The notes under the pieces: model-generated
The model's input: the letters and a program-made list of their open reading frames with translations, nothing else
Databases searched by the model: none
What the model was told of the DNA's origin: nothing
Shown: positions 40,368-48,924 of the stretch, piece by piece
Position numbering within the stretch: the stretch's first letter is position 1
Layout: every line of letters begins with the position of its first letter
Assembly: GCF_026012015.1 (NCBI RefSeq)
Contig: NZ_BRXR01000001.1
Location: 3,993,501-4,057,500 of the forward strand
Length of the DNA stretch: 64,000 bases
Direction of reading: 5' to 3'
DNA from: Clostridium omnivorum
GTDB lineage: Bacteria; Bacillota; Clostridia; Clostridiales; Clostridiaceae
Position numbers and translations under genes: made by a program

Positions 40368-40470
40368 ATTTTACTGTGACAGCTTACCAAAAGGTAAATA
40401 TAGATATTGCAGCTTTTAATATTTAGTTAAATAAAGGTGAAAATATATAAATAAGAAAGGAGTGCTTTAA

Positions 40471-41637
40471 ATGTCAAATATATTAGATAAGGTAAAATCA
40501 ATTGAAGATTATATTATAAAATTCAGAAGAGATTTGCATGAAAATCCTGAGCTTAGTGGGCAGGAATTTAAAACTCAGGAAAAGATTATGAAAGAATTAG
40601 ATAAACTTGGGATACCATATAAGAAGGCAGGCAACTCTTCTTTAATAGCTACATTAAAGGGTGAAAAAAGTGGAAAGACTATAGCACTAAGAGGGGACAT
40701 AGATGCTCTACCAGTAAAAGAAGAAGCAGATGTTGAATTTAAATCGAAAACCCCTGGATTAATGCATGCTTGCGGTCACGATGCACATGCTGCTATGCTT
40801 CTAGGTGCTGCAAAAATTTTATCTGAAATGAAAGATGAAATACCTGGTGAGATAAGATTTTTCTTTCAAGAGGGAGAGGAAACTTTCACAGGAGCAAAAA
40901 AAATAATAGAAGCAGGAGGAATGGATGGAGTTGATGCTTGTTTTGGAATGCATGGAATGCCTGGGTTAGAGACAGGATATGTAGATATCACTCCAGGATA
41001 TAGAATGGCAGGCTGTGATACTATTTATGTTAAGTTTGAAGGAGTATCAGGCCACGGGTCTGTTCCTCATCTAGCAAAGGACACCATTCATCCGGCATGT
41101 ATTTTTGTTACTGATCTTCAAGGAATAGTTGCTAAAAACATTGATGCTCAAGAGCCAATAGTGCTTTCTGTAGGAAAGTTCGTTGGAGGAACAAAGGCAA
41201 ACATAGTTGCTAAATATACAGACATTGACATTTCAATGAGATACTTTAATCCAAAAGTTAGAGAACTAGCTCATAACGCAATAAAAAGACATGCAAAGGC
41301 TATTGCAGATGCTTACGAGCTTAAGGTTGATGTAATCATAGAGGAAAGTGCACTAAGTCTTTACAATGATGATGAATTATCAATACTTGCTGATAAAAGC
41401 TGTACAAAGGTCTTTGGAGAAGGCAAGAATATAACTTTACCTAAAATGATGGGATCAGAGGATATGCCTTACTATTTTAAGCATGCTAAAGGAGTATATG
41501 CCTTACTTGGATATAGAAATGAAGAAAAGGAAGCTATATACTTTCCACACCATGAGAAATTTAAGATTGATGAGGACTATATGAAATATGGTACAGCATT
41601 GCATGTCCAATTTGCTATTGATTTTTTAAATAAATAG
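40471..41637 (+). CDS. M20D family amidohydrolase/peptidase
   Basis: The 388-residue metallohydrolase begins with the family RRDLHENPELSGQE segment. The di-metal site is seen in LRGDIDALPV (about 74), HACGHDAHAAMLLGA (about 100), QEGEETFTGA and a late SEDMPYYF (about 330). The group includes hippurate hydrolase, indole-3-acetyl-amino-acid hydrolase and N-acyl amino acid or N-acetyl-diaminopimelate deacylases. The exact amide substrate is not readable. It is 103 bp after the MFS gene and has AAAGGAG before its ATG. Confidence 0.88.
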   Translation: MSNILDKVKSIEDYIIKFRRDLHENPELSGQEFKTQEKIMKELDKLGIPYKKAGNSSLIATLKGEKSGKTIALRGDIDALPVKEEADVEFKSKTPGLMHACGHDAHAAMLLGAAKILSEMKDEIPGEIRFFFQEGEETFTGAKKIIEAGGMDGVDACFGMHGMPGLETGYVDITPGYRMAGCDTIYVKFEGVSGHGSVPHLAKDTIHPACIFVTDLQGIVAKNIDAQEPIVLSVGKFVGGTKANIVAKYTDIDISMRYFNPKVRELAHNAIKRHAKAIADAYELKVDVIIEESALSLYNDDELSILADKSCTKVFGEGKNITLPKMMGSEDMPYYFKHAKGVYALLGYRNEEKEAIYFPHHEKFKIDEDYMKYGTALHVQFAIDFLNK

Positions 41638-41746
41638 TAAGAGAAACACAAATTAGGGAAGGCAATGAGATATTTATTACTTCGGCATACAGAATACAAT
41701 ACAGTAAAAACCCCATTGAAAAATTATTTTTCGACAAAATGGCTTG

Positions 41747-41785
41747 TTTGTAGAAAGTTTCTACAAATTAAGTCTTTTGTAGAAG
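41747..41785 (+). promoter_or_regulatory. Palindromic operator upstream of the oleate hydratase
   Basis: TTTGTAGAAA and TTTCTACAAA (41747-41767, one central G) form a perfect 10-bp-arm palindrome. A further half-site TTTGTAGAA starts at 41776, 29 bp after the first. The promoter TTGCGG (41813-41818) - 17 bp - TATAAT (41836-41841) lies just downstream. The arrangement suggests binding of a dimeric regulator upstream of the promoter. Confidence 0.6.
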
Positions 41786-41812
41786 GTTTAGACACCGTGC
41801 TGATATTGTCTA

Positions 41813-41841
41813 TTGCGGGCATGCATAAATTTTTTTATAAT
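41813..41841 (+). promoter_or_regulatory. Promoter of the oleate hydratase gene
   Basis: TTGCGG and a perfect TATAAT are 17 bp apart. The weak -35 would fit activator-dependent or regulated expression. The start codon follows 33 bp later with an AGGGGGT ribosome binding site. Confidence 0.6.
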
Positions 41842-41874
41842 CTAGTAATAAAATAGAGTTTAGGGGGTTTTTCT

Positions 41875-43644
41875 ATGTATTATAGTAATGGTAATTATGA
41901 AGCATTTGCACGTCCTTTAAAACCTGTTGATGTAGATAAAAAGTCAGCATACCTTGTAGGAGCAGGTTTAGCTTCTTTGGCAGCTGCTTGTTTCTTAGTA
42001 CGTGACGGACAGATGAAGGGTGATCACATTCACATTTTGGAAGAGCTTAGCCTTCCAGGGGGAGCTTGTGACGGTATTAAAGACAATCAAAAAGGATTCA
42101 TTATTCGTGGTGGTCGTGAAATGGAAAACCACTTTGAATGCTTATGGGACTTATTCCGTTCAATCCCTTCTATAGAAACAGAAGGCGTTTCTGTTCTAGA
42201 TGAATATTATTGGTTAAATAAAAAGGACCCAAACTATTCATTACAAAGAGCAACTATCGATAGAGGCGAAGATGCTCATACTGATGGAAAATTTGGATTA
42301 AGTGAAAAGGCATCTAAGGAACTTGTTAAGCTATTTATGACTCGTGATGAAGACTTATTTGATAAGAAGATAGAGGATGTATTCTCAGAAGATCTTCTTA
42401 ACTCAAACTTTTGGATGTATTGGAGAACAATGTTTGCATTCAGAGATTGGCACAGTGCATTAGAAATGAAGTTATATCTTCAAAGATTTATTCACCATAT
42501 AGGGGGATTACCAGACCTATCTGCTTTGAAGTTTACAAAGTACAATCAATATGAATCATTAATTCTACCAATGGTAAAATACCTAGAAGCACATGGAGTT
42601 AACTTCCAATATGATACTGAAGTAACAAATGTTATTTTTGATATTAAGGGTGGCAAAAAGCTAGCAAAGAAAATTGTTTGCAAGCATGCTGGGAAGGAAG
42701 AAATTATTGAACTTACTAAGAATGATTTAGTATTTATTACAAATGGAAGCTGTACAGAAAATTCTACTCTTGGTGACCAAAATCATGCACCTGAGTTTGA
42801 TGATTCAATAAGAGGATGCTGGCAGTTATGGAAGAATATCGCTAAACAAGATCCAGCCTTTGGTAGGCCTGAGAAGTTCTGTTCTAATACAAAGGAAACA
42901 AACTGGGAATCTGCTACAGTAACTACACTTGATAACAGAATCCCTCCATATATTGAAAAAATTTGCAAACGTGATCCATTTAGTGGAATGGTTGTTTCCG
43001 GTGGTATTGTTACAGTTAAAGATTCAAATTGGCTAATGAGCTGGACTGTAAATAGACAACCACATTTTAAATCACAACCAAAAGATCAGCTATGTGTTTG
43101 GGTATATGGTTTATTCTCAGAAGTTCCAGGAAATTATATAAAGAAGCCAATGAAGGAATGTACTGGTATTGAAATTACAGAAGAATGGCTATACCATTTA
43201 GGTGTACCTGAAGCAGAGATTCATGATATGGCTACAAAATCTGCAAATTGCATACCTTGCATGATGCCATATATTACTGCATTCTTTATGCCTAGAAGAT
43301 TAGAAGATAGACCTAAGGTTGTACCAGATGGAAGCGAAAACTTTGCTTTCCTTGGTCAATTTGCTCATACTGATCGTGACACAGTATTCACTACAGAATA
43401 TTCTGTAAGAACAGCTATGGAAGCAGTGTATACATTACTGGATGTAGATCGTGGTGTTCCAGAAGTATTTGGTTCCTGCTATGATGTTCGTGTATTATTG
43501 GATTCTACAGTGAAGATGATGGATGGCAAAAAGCCTGGCGATACAAAATTACCATTCCCATTAAATCTTGTTAAAAAGAAAGGCTTAAAAAAGATTCAGG
43601 GAACAGTAATAGAAGATGTACTAAAAAGATATAATATAATTTAA
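41875..43644 (+). CDS. ohyA: Oleate hydratase (MCRA family)
   Basis: The 589-residue FAD protein belongs to the 67-kDa myosin-cross-reactive antigen family, which adds water to the cis-9 double bond of oleate and similar fatty acids, giving 10-hydroxy fatty acids. The N-terminal Rossmann fold is AYLVGAGLASLAAACFLVRDG (split here across residues 24-44), and PGGACDGI with RGGREMENHFECLWDLF is family-typical. The full length is present. CGT arginine codons are frequent, unlike in core genes here, hinting at transfer. The enzyme usually detoxifies host or dietary unsaturated fatty acids. Confidence 0.95.
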   Translation: MYYSNGNYEAFARPLKPVDVDKKSAYLVGAGLASLAAACFLVRDGQMKGDHIHILEELSLPGGACDGIKDNQKGFIIRGGREMENHFECLWDLFRSIPSIETEGVSVLDEYYWLNKKDPNYSLQRATIDRGEDAHTDGKFGLSEKASKELVKLFMTRDEDLFDKKIEDVFSEDLLNSNFWMYWRTMFAFRDWHSALEMKLYLQRFIHHIGGLPDLSALKFTKYNQYESLILPMVKYLEAHGVNFQYDTEVTNVIFDIKGGKKLAKKIVCKHAGKEEIIELTKNDLVFITNGSCTENSTLGDQNHAPEFDDSIRGCWQLWKNIAKQDPAFGRPEKFCSNTKETNWESATVTTLDNRIPPYIEKICKRDPFSGMVVSGGIVTVKDSNWLMSWTVNRQPHFKSQPKDQLCVWVYGLFSEVPGNYIKKPMKECTGIEITEEWLYHLGVPEAEIHDMATKSANCIPCMMPYITAFFMPRRLEDRPKVVPDGSENFAFLGQFAHTDRDTVFTTEYSVRTAMEAVYTLLDVDRGVPEVFGSCYDVRVLLDSTVKMMDGKKPGDTKLPFPLNLVKKKGLKKIQGTVIEDVLKRYNII

Positions 43645-43667
43645 AAAGTATTTTGATTAATTAAAAC

Positions 43668-43710
43668 AAAATCGGAGATGCCTCGCATAATGAGGTACTC
43701 CGATTTTTTT
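43668..43710 (+). terminator. Terminator after ohyA (bidirectional)
   Basis: A two-part stem AAAATCGGAG...GCCTC / GAGGT...CTCCGATTTT is followed by a T tract, between convergent ohyA and the Crp-like gene. Confidence 0.9.
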
Positions 43711-43713
43711 AAT

Positions 43714-44430
43714 TTATATATTATTGATAGAATTAAAAATACTTTGGAGTTTTTTATGGTTAATTTCAGTAATTACTATATCTTGACGATCTCTTGAAAT
43801 GATATCTTCATCTGTTAACTTGTTTAAATATCTATAAAGTGTCCTTTTATTTATTTGCAGTGAGTCAGCAATAAAGGTCTTATTGTCCTTGACCCTATAA
43901 GGAAGACTTTTTTTCATGGTTTGATTGTACAAATATATAATCAAATTTTCATAAGGTGATATGGATTTTTTATACTCTGAAGCTTTGATTGAATGAGTTG
44001 AGAAATTAGCTAAGTATTTTATTATGTATGAGGCTATATCAATGTCTTTGTATATCGCCTCTAAAAAATATTCCTTTTTAACCTTAACAAGTAGAGAATG
44101 AGAGAGAGTTATTACGGTCCCGCTATAAATGCTAGTATTATTTATTGCCTCAATCAAACCAAATATTTGAGTTTCACTAAGAGTATCTGCAATTATACGT
44201 CTTCCATCAACAGTATAATATACGATATATGTTATGCCGCTTACTAAGATAAATATATAATCTAATTTGTTACTACTTTCAATAAAAACTTTACTTTCCT
44301 CAAGTTCTAATACCTGAAGTTTATCAGAAGAAAGTTCTTTTAAAAAATCCTTTGCAGTATTATAAGAATTGGATTTATTTGAAAAAGTAAATTCTAATAC
44401 TTTTTTTAGGGAATTATTGAAGTTATTCAT
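43714..44430 (-). CDS. Crp/Fnr family transcriptional regulator
   Basis: The 238-residue regulator has a cyclic-nucleotide-binding-like beta barrel (about 25-140; FILVSGITYIVYYTVDGRRI) and a C-terminal winged helix (about 170-230; FIADSLQINKRTLYRYLNKL). The HTH wording resembles YeiL-type members. No cluster-binding cysteine pattern like that of Fnr is present, so the effector is unknown. It is divergent from the yjjI-yjjW pair with a palindrome between, which makes that pair the most likely target. Confidence 0.85.
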   Translation of the reverse strand: MNNFNNSLKKVLEFTFSNKSNSYNTAKDFLKELSSDKLQVLELEESKVFIESSNKLDYIFILVSGITYIVYYTVDGRRIIADTLSETQIFGLIEAINNTSIYSGTVITLSHSLLVKVKKEYFLEAIYKDIDIASYIIKYLANFSTHSIKASEYKKSISPYENLIIYLYNQTMKKSLPYRVKDNKTFIADSLQINKRTLYRYLNKLTDEDIISRDRQDIVITEINHKKLQSIFNSINNI

Positions 44431-44451
44431 AGTGTCTCCTTTTTTAAAAAT

Positions 44452-44465
44452 ATGACAGTTGTCAT
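44452..44465. promoter_or_regulatory. Crp/Fnr-type palindrome between divergent genes
   Basis: ATGACA (44452-44457) and TGTCAT (44460-44465), 2 nt apart, form a perfect dyad. It lies 22 bp from the regulator start. A TATAAT at 44494-44499 with no good -35 would place the dyad about 47 bp upstream of a yjjI transcript, an activator-like position. Confidence 0.6.
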
Positions 44466-44542
44466 TTATTATATTATATCATTATTGATAAAATATAATC
44501 AACGAAGAGCGAAAGTATTAAACCATATAAGGGGGATTTAAT

Positions 44543-46075
44543 GTGAAAATTTATAAAAATATTGAGGAGACAAAGGAATCCGTTTTAGAAATAATTAAGA
44601 ATCCAAGTCTAACATACGAACAGCAAACATATGGGCTTGCAAAGCTGGCTGAAAACCAACTGCCTTATCCGAGTGGCGCAGATGAAAAGTTTTTCGAACT
44701 TGTTCATAAGGGTATTATATGTGACCTTGATGAAGGTCATGCTCCTTATGCACCTAGATATATTTTACCCGACTATGATAAGTTACTTAAAGAAGGGTGC
44801 GAGTTTTTGAGGCTAAAACCTGCAAAAACTTTAGCAGAAGTTATTAACATGCTTTTGATATTTTATCATCATGTACCTTCAGTAACAAGATTTCCTGTTT
44901 ATTTAGGAAGCATTGATAAATTGTTAAATCCTTTTATTGTAGATGAAAAAGAGGCCAGAGAACAGATAAAATGGTTCTTAATAAATTTAGATAGAACAAT
45001 AGATGATAGCTTTTCCCATGCAAATATAGGTCCTGAAGAAACTCTAGCAGGAAACATAATCATAGATTTAGAAAAAGAACTTCAAAATGTTACTCCAAAT
45101 TTGACAATACTTTATGATGAAGACAGAACAAGTAATAAATTTGCAATTAAATGTGTTGAATCTTCGCTAATTTGTGCTAATCCTGCCTTTGCTAATGACA
45201 AAATGTTTAGAGAAGACTTTAAAGGCGATTATGGAATAGCAAGCTGTTATAATGGACTTCCAATCGGAGGTGGAGCATTTACACTTTCAAGGTTGAGACT
45301 TAACAAAATTGCAGAGGATTCAAAATCAACTGAAGAATTTTTCAATGTTAAACTATTAGAAGCTATAGATGCAATGACTAAGTTTATGGAAAGCAAGATA
45401 AGATTTATTGCTGAGGAGACTCCATTTTTTACATCAAACTTTTTAGTAACTGAGGGCTTTGTTAAACTTGACAGATTTGTTGGGCTATTTGGAATGGTTG
45501 GAATGCACGAATGTGTAAATAAGCTTATGGAACTGGATAATAAGAAATTATGCTTCGGAAAAGATCAAGAAGCAAATGAGCTTGGAGTAAAAATATTAGA
45601 TATTATAAAAGAGAGAGTAGATAGTTTTGAAAGCAAGTATGGAAAGATATGGGGTAATAGATTTATTCTTCATTCACAAGTAGGGGCAGCTGGAGATGAA
45701 GGCACCACAGCTGGAGTGAGAATAGCAATTGGTGAAGAAATTTCACTATATGACCATCTAAGACAAGCAGGAATGTTTCATAAATATTTTCCATCAGGTA
45801 TAGGAGATCATTTTCCATTTGATCATACTGCAAATGAAAATCCTCAAGCAGTTCTTGATATTTTTAATGGGGGATTTGCAGCAGGTATGAGATATATATC
45901 AGCTTATCCGGAAGATGGTGACCTTATAAGAGTAACTGGTTATCTTGTTAAAAAATCAGACCTTGAAAAGATCAACAGCGGAAAACAAGTAAGCTACGAC
46001 ACAATTCAGTATGCTCAGGACCCATTAAATAAATATGGTATTCTTGATAGGAAAGTAAGAAGTGCTAATGATTAA
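44543..46075 (+). CDS. yjjI: YjjI family glycyl radical enzyme
   Basis: This 510-residue protein belongs to the short YjjI (DUF3029) glycyl-radical group, whose substrate is unknown. The radical glycine is G466 in RVTGYLVKK, and the catalytic cysteine is probably C235 in ASCYNGLPIGGG. The start is the GTG at 44543 after AAGGGGG; an ATG two bases earlier is out of frame. It overlaps its activase by 14 bp. The enzyme can only work without oxygen, in line with an anaerobe. Regulation by the divergent Crp/Fnr-like gene is likely. Confidence 0.92.
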   Translation: MKIYKNIEETKESVLEIIKNPSLTYEQQTYGLAKLAENQLPYPSGADEKFFELVHKGIICDLDEGHAPYAPRYILPDYDKLLKEGCEFLRLKPAKTLAEVINMLLIFYHHVPSVTRFPVYLGSIDKLLNPFIVDEKEAREQIKWFLINLDRTIDDSFSHANIGPEETLAGNIIIDLEKELQNVTPNLTILYDEDRTSNKFAIKCVESSLICANPAFANDKMFREDFKGDYGIASCYNGLPIGGGAFTLSRLRLNKIAEDSKSTEEFFNVKLLEAIDAMTKFMESKIRFIAEETPFFTSNFLVTEGFVKLDRFVGLFGMVGMHECVNKLMELDNKKLCFGKDQEANELGVKILDIIKERVDSFESKYGKIWGNRFILHSQVGAAGDEGTTAGVRIAIGEEISLYDHLRQAGMFHKYFPSGIGDHFPFDHTANENPQAVLDIFNGGFAAGMRYISAYPEDGDLIRVTGYLVKKSDLEKINSGKQVSYDTIQYAQDPLNKYGILDRKVRSAND

Positions 46076-46910
46076 AGCAAAGATCAATAAAATTATCGAC
46101 AGCAGCGTTGTTGATGGTCCAGGAAATAGGACAGCAATTTTTTTTCAAGGTTGTAATTTCAATTGCAAATACTGCCATAATCCAGAAACCATTAATCATT
46201 GTGTACATTGTTTAAAATGCGTAGATAAATGTCCTTCTAGTGCACTTACAGTAGTAGATGGTAAAGTTCATTGGGAAAAAAATAAATGTATTAATTGTGA
46301 TGCTTGTATAAAGGTATGTACATTTAATGCTTCTCCTAAAATAGAAACCTTAAGCGTAGAGGATTTACTGACTCATATCAAAAAGAACATGCCATTTATA
46401 AAAGGAATAACTACTTCTGGGGGAGAATGTACGCTGCAAAAAGACTTTTTAATAGAGCTATTTAAAGAAACTAAGAAACTTGGGTTAAGTAATTTTATAG
46501 ATTCCAATGGTTCAATTAGGTTTTCTGATTATCCAGAATTGATGGAATATACTGACGCGGTAATGCTTGATGTAAAATCAATTGATTATGATGAACATCT
46601 TGAGCTAACTTCAAAAAGTAATGAAATGGTGTTAGAAAATGCAAGGTATTTAGCAAGTATAGGTAAATTATATGAAATAAGAACAGTTGTTATAGATAAT
46701 TATTTAAATAATAGAAAAACTGTTTACGAAATAACTAATATGCTTAAGGAATATCAAAAAATTAGAGAAATAAGGTACAAAATTATTAGGTATAGACACT
46801 TCGGTGTTAGAGAAGAGTATAGTAACATGAAAGCACCATCAGAAGAAGAAATGAATTATTTAAAGAGTATAGCCATTGAAAATGGATTTTCAAACGTTTT
46901 ATTAGTATAG
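46062..46910 (+). CDS. yjjW: YjjW family glycyl radical enzyme activase
   Basis: The 282-residue radical SAM activase makes the glycyl radical on YjjI. The SAM cluster motif is CNFNCKYC (about residue 29). An inserted ferredoxin-like domain holds two further clusters: CVHCLKCVDKCP (about 47-58) and CINCDACIKVC (about 75-85). The TTSGGECTLQ motif (about 114) binds SAM. The GTG at 46062 is correctly spaced from AGGA at 46049-46052; the ATG at 46068 is the alternative start. Confidence 0.92.
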   Translation: MLMIKAKINKIIDSSVVDGPGNRTAIFFQGCNFNCKYCHNPETINHCVHCLKCVDKCPSSALTVVDGKVHWEKNKCINCDACIKVCTFNASPKIETLSVEDLLTHIKKNMPFIKGITTSGGECTLQKDFLIELFKETKKLGLSNFIDSNGSIRFSDYPELMEYTDAVMLDVKSIDYDEHLELTSKSNEMVLENARYLASIGKLYEIRTVVIDNYLNNRKTVYEITNMLKEYQKIREIRYKIIRYRHFGVREEYSNMKAPSEEEMNYLKSIAIENGFSNVLLV

Positions 46911-46936
46911 TATTTTTTAAAAGATTATGATATTTG

Positions 46937-46996
46937 AAGGAAAGAAATTTTGTATTTGTACAATAGTGCACTAATATAAAATTTCTTTCCTTTTTT
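46937..46996 (+). terminator. Bidirectional terminator after yjjW
   Basis: A perfect 15-bp stem (AAGGAAAGAAATTTT / AAAATTTCTTTCCTT) with a 26-nt loop and T tract lies between yjjW and the convergent response regulator. Confidence 0.85.
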
Positions 46997-47615
46997 ATTT
47001 GTTTTTATAATAGAAGATAGCTAGTTGTGTTCTGTCTCTAAGCTGTAGTTTATCCAAAATAATAGATAAAGTGTTTCGAACAGTGCCTTCGCTCAAATAT
47101 AGCTTGGCAGCAATTTCTTTATTACTGAGACCTTCAGCTACCACGGTGATGATTTCCAGTTCTTTTTCAGTAATACCCAAGGATAAAAAATCAGTTTTGT
47201 TTTTGCTATTAATTAAAGAAGGAATTTTTGATACAATGTCATCACCAAATACACTTTGACCAGCATATACAGCTCTTAAAGATGGTATAATACATTCAAA
47301 ATTTTGTTTGATAATATATCCCTTTGCCCCTATATTTAGAGCTTTTATAATATATTCATCATCAGAAAAGGTAGTTAAAAATAGTATTTTGGCATTTTTA
47401 TCTTTCTTTAAAATGGCTTCACCAGCTTCTATACCTGTCATGGCTTCCATTCGAATATCAATTAATAAAATATCTGGTTTTAACCTGTCATATAGCTCAA
47501 TGGCTTCTTTTCCATTATTACCAATGCCAACTACTGAAATATCTCCCTCAGCCTCTAAAATAGTTTTGAGAGAAACACATACTAATTTATCATCATCAAC
47601 TACTAATACCCTCAT
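46995..47615 (-). CDS. NarL/LuxR-type response regulator (LnrK-like)
   Basis: The 206-residue regulator has a receiver with acidic triad DDD at residues 7-9, phospho-acceptor D53 in LLIDIRMEAMTG, and the lysine in GYIIKQN (about 105). A LuxR-type HTH follows (about 142-200, LGITEKELEIITVVAEGLSNKE). It pairs with the kinase 25 bp upstream. Their divergent neighbours are an ABC ATPase and two ABC-2 permeases, the arrangement of the Bacillus LnrJK-LnrLMN system. Confidence 0.88.
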   Translation of the reverse strand: MRVLVVDDDKLVCVSLKTILEAEGDISVVGIGNNGKEAIELYDRLKPDILLIDIRMEAMTGIEAGEAILKKDKNAKILFLTTFSDDEYIIKALNIGAKGYIIKQNFECIIPSLRAVYAGQSVFGDDIVSKIPSLINSKNKTDFLSLGITEKELEIITVVAEGLSNKEIAAKLYLSEGTVRNTLSIILDKLQLRDRTQLAIFYYKNK

Positions 47616-47640
47616 ATTTTATTTAAATCCTTTCTAAATA

Positions 47641-48756
47641 TTACTTTTTAGGTAGTGAAATAAAAATTTTAAAACCCTTATCTGTACTTATATTTAAATT
47701 GCCGTCTAAAGCGCTTACCCTGTCAGAGATGTTTTTAATACCTATACCATTTTCATTTTCATAGCTGCAGCCAGAACCATTGTCCTGTATAACCAACTGA
47801 TAAAGTGCAGGATGCTCACGGATTATAACTAAAACATTAGTAGCATTTGAGTGCCTAATTATATTTGATAGGGCTTCTTTTGTTATAGCTATAAAGCAAT
47901 ATTTTATGCTCTTTTCTGGGTTAGTTTTAACATCATATTCAAATTTAATGGTACAAAAGCTGAAATCATCAACTAACTTTTGAATTTCAGATTGAAGATT
48001 AATTGCCTCCTCATGTAAATCATGTACGCTTGAACGTATACTATCCATTGCTTCGGACAAGGTGTCTTTTATAAGTTTCAAGCTTTCTCTTGTTGGATCG
48101 TCTTTATTTATGGCAAGCAGTGCTCCAATTTGTAAAATAGATCTTGATAGTAAATGCCCTACATTGTCGTGAATATCCCGTGCAATTCTATTTCGCTCTT
48201 TTAAAGTTGCTAGGTTTATTTCGTAATCTTGTTTTTCTAAAAGCTCTTTATTCCTTTTTTCAAGCTGCATAGATACTTCTTTAGTATTATCACGAAGATC
48301 GTAATAGTCTTTTTTAATTTTTTGAAGTGAAACTGTACGATATTTCAAAATACAAGCAACTATAATAAAAGCTGATAAAAACCAATTTGACATGAAAAGT
48401 GTATGAAAAAAATTAGATGAAAATGGTAAGAAAGCTAAAAGCCATAGCCATTTGATTTTAGTCAATATCACATCATAACATATGAGAGGAATAAAGAATA
48501 AAAAAATTGATCTTGTAAAGCAAACAATTAAGTATACTGCAAAAACTATTATTGATATACGGTCGTCTTCCAAGTAGCTCATGAGAGCACTTAAAGTCAC
48601 TGCGATTAGGATCGGTACAACCATATATATATCATTTACACTAGGTATATATATAGCTAAGCAGACAATAAAAATAATAAGTTTATCTATTAATTTGTTC
48701 ATTATATCAATCAAACCTTTGCTAAAGTAATTTAAATTATATACTAATTTTAGCAT
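47641..48756 (-). CDS. NarX/DesK-type sensor histidine kinase (LnrJ-like)
   Basis: The 371-residue sensor has five or six membrane helices in residues 20-140. A coiled coil (about 140-185), a HisKA_3 dimerisation domain with H196 in RNRIARDIHDNVGH, and a HATPase domain follow; the latter has GSGCSYENENGIGIKNIS (about 325). No sizeable extracellular domain is present, as in sensors that detect the membrane or their cognate ABC transporter. An ATG at residue 19 (position 48702) has a distant AAAGG and may be the true start. Confidence 0.85.
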   Translation of the reverse strand: MLKLVYNLNYFSKGLIDIMNKLIDKLIIFIVCLAIYIPSVNDIYMVVPILIAVTLSALMSYLEDDRISIIVFAVYLIVCFTRSIFLFFIPLICYDVILTKIKWLWLLAFLPFSSNFFHTLFMSNWFLSAFIIVACILKYRTVSLQKIKKDYYDLRDNTKEVSMQLEKRNKELLEKQDYEINLATLKERNRIARDIHDNVGHLLSRSILQIGALLAINKDDPTRESLKLIKDTLSEAMDSIRSSVHDLHEEAINLQSEIQKLVDDFSFCTIKFEYDVKTNPEKSIKYCFIAITKEALSNIIRHSNATNVLVIIREHPALYQLVIQDNGSGCSYENENGIGIKNISDRVSALDGNLNISTDKGFKIFISLPKK

Positions 48757-48790
48757 TTCATATTACGGTGCTCAAGCTATAATTACATTT

Positions 48791-48857
48791 GTCACACACT
48801 GTTTGGAGTTTAGTCACTAACGGAGGGTTTGCAAATTTAGTAATATATAAATATAGA
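48791..48857 (+). promoter_or_regulatory. Promoter and direct repeats upstream of the ABC exporter
   Basis: TTGCAA (48829-48834) and TATAGA (48852-48857) are 17 bp apart. Two direct repeats of the form TTT(a)GTCACwmAC lie upstream, with GTCAC at 48791 and 48813. Their 22-bp spacing is about two helical turns, as expected for tandem sites of a NarL-type activator such as the divergent regulator. Confidence 0.55.
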
Positions 48858-48924
48858 AAGAAAAATAGCAAGATTATTGTGCAGAATTTCAAAAAATATG
48901 ATAAATAATAATGGAGGGAACCTT

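Noticed and set aside
41665-41856. 63-residue ORF before oleate hydratase
   Set aside because: It overlaps the palindromic operator and the -35/-10 of the ohyA promoter, has no recognisable motif, and looks like open intergenic DNA.
48877-48924. Longer N-terminus of the ABC ATPase from an upstream GTG
   Set aside because: Its extra residues are not part of the ABC fold, and GGAGGG at 48913-48918 clearly serves the ATG at 48925.
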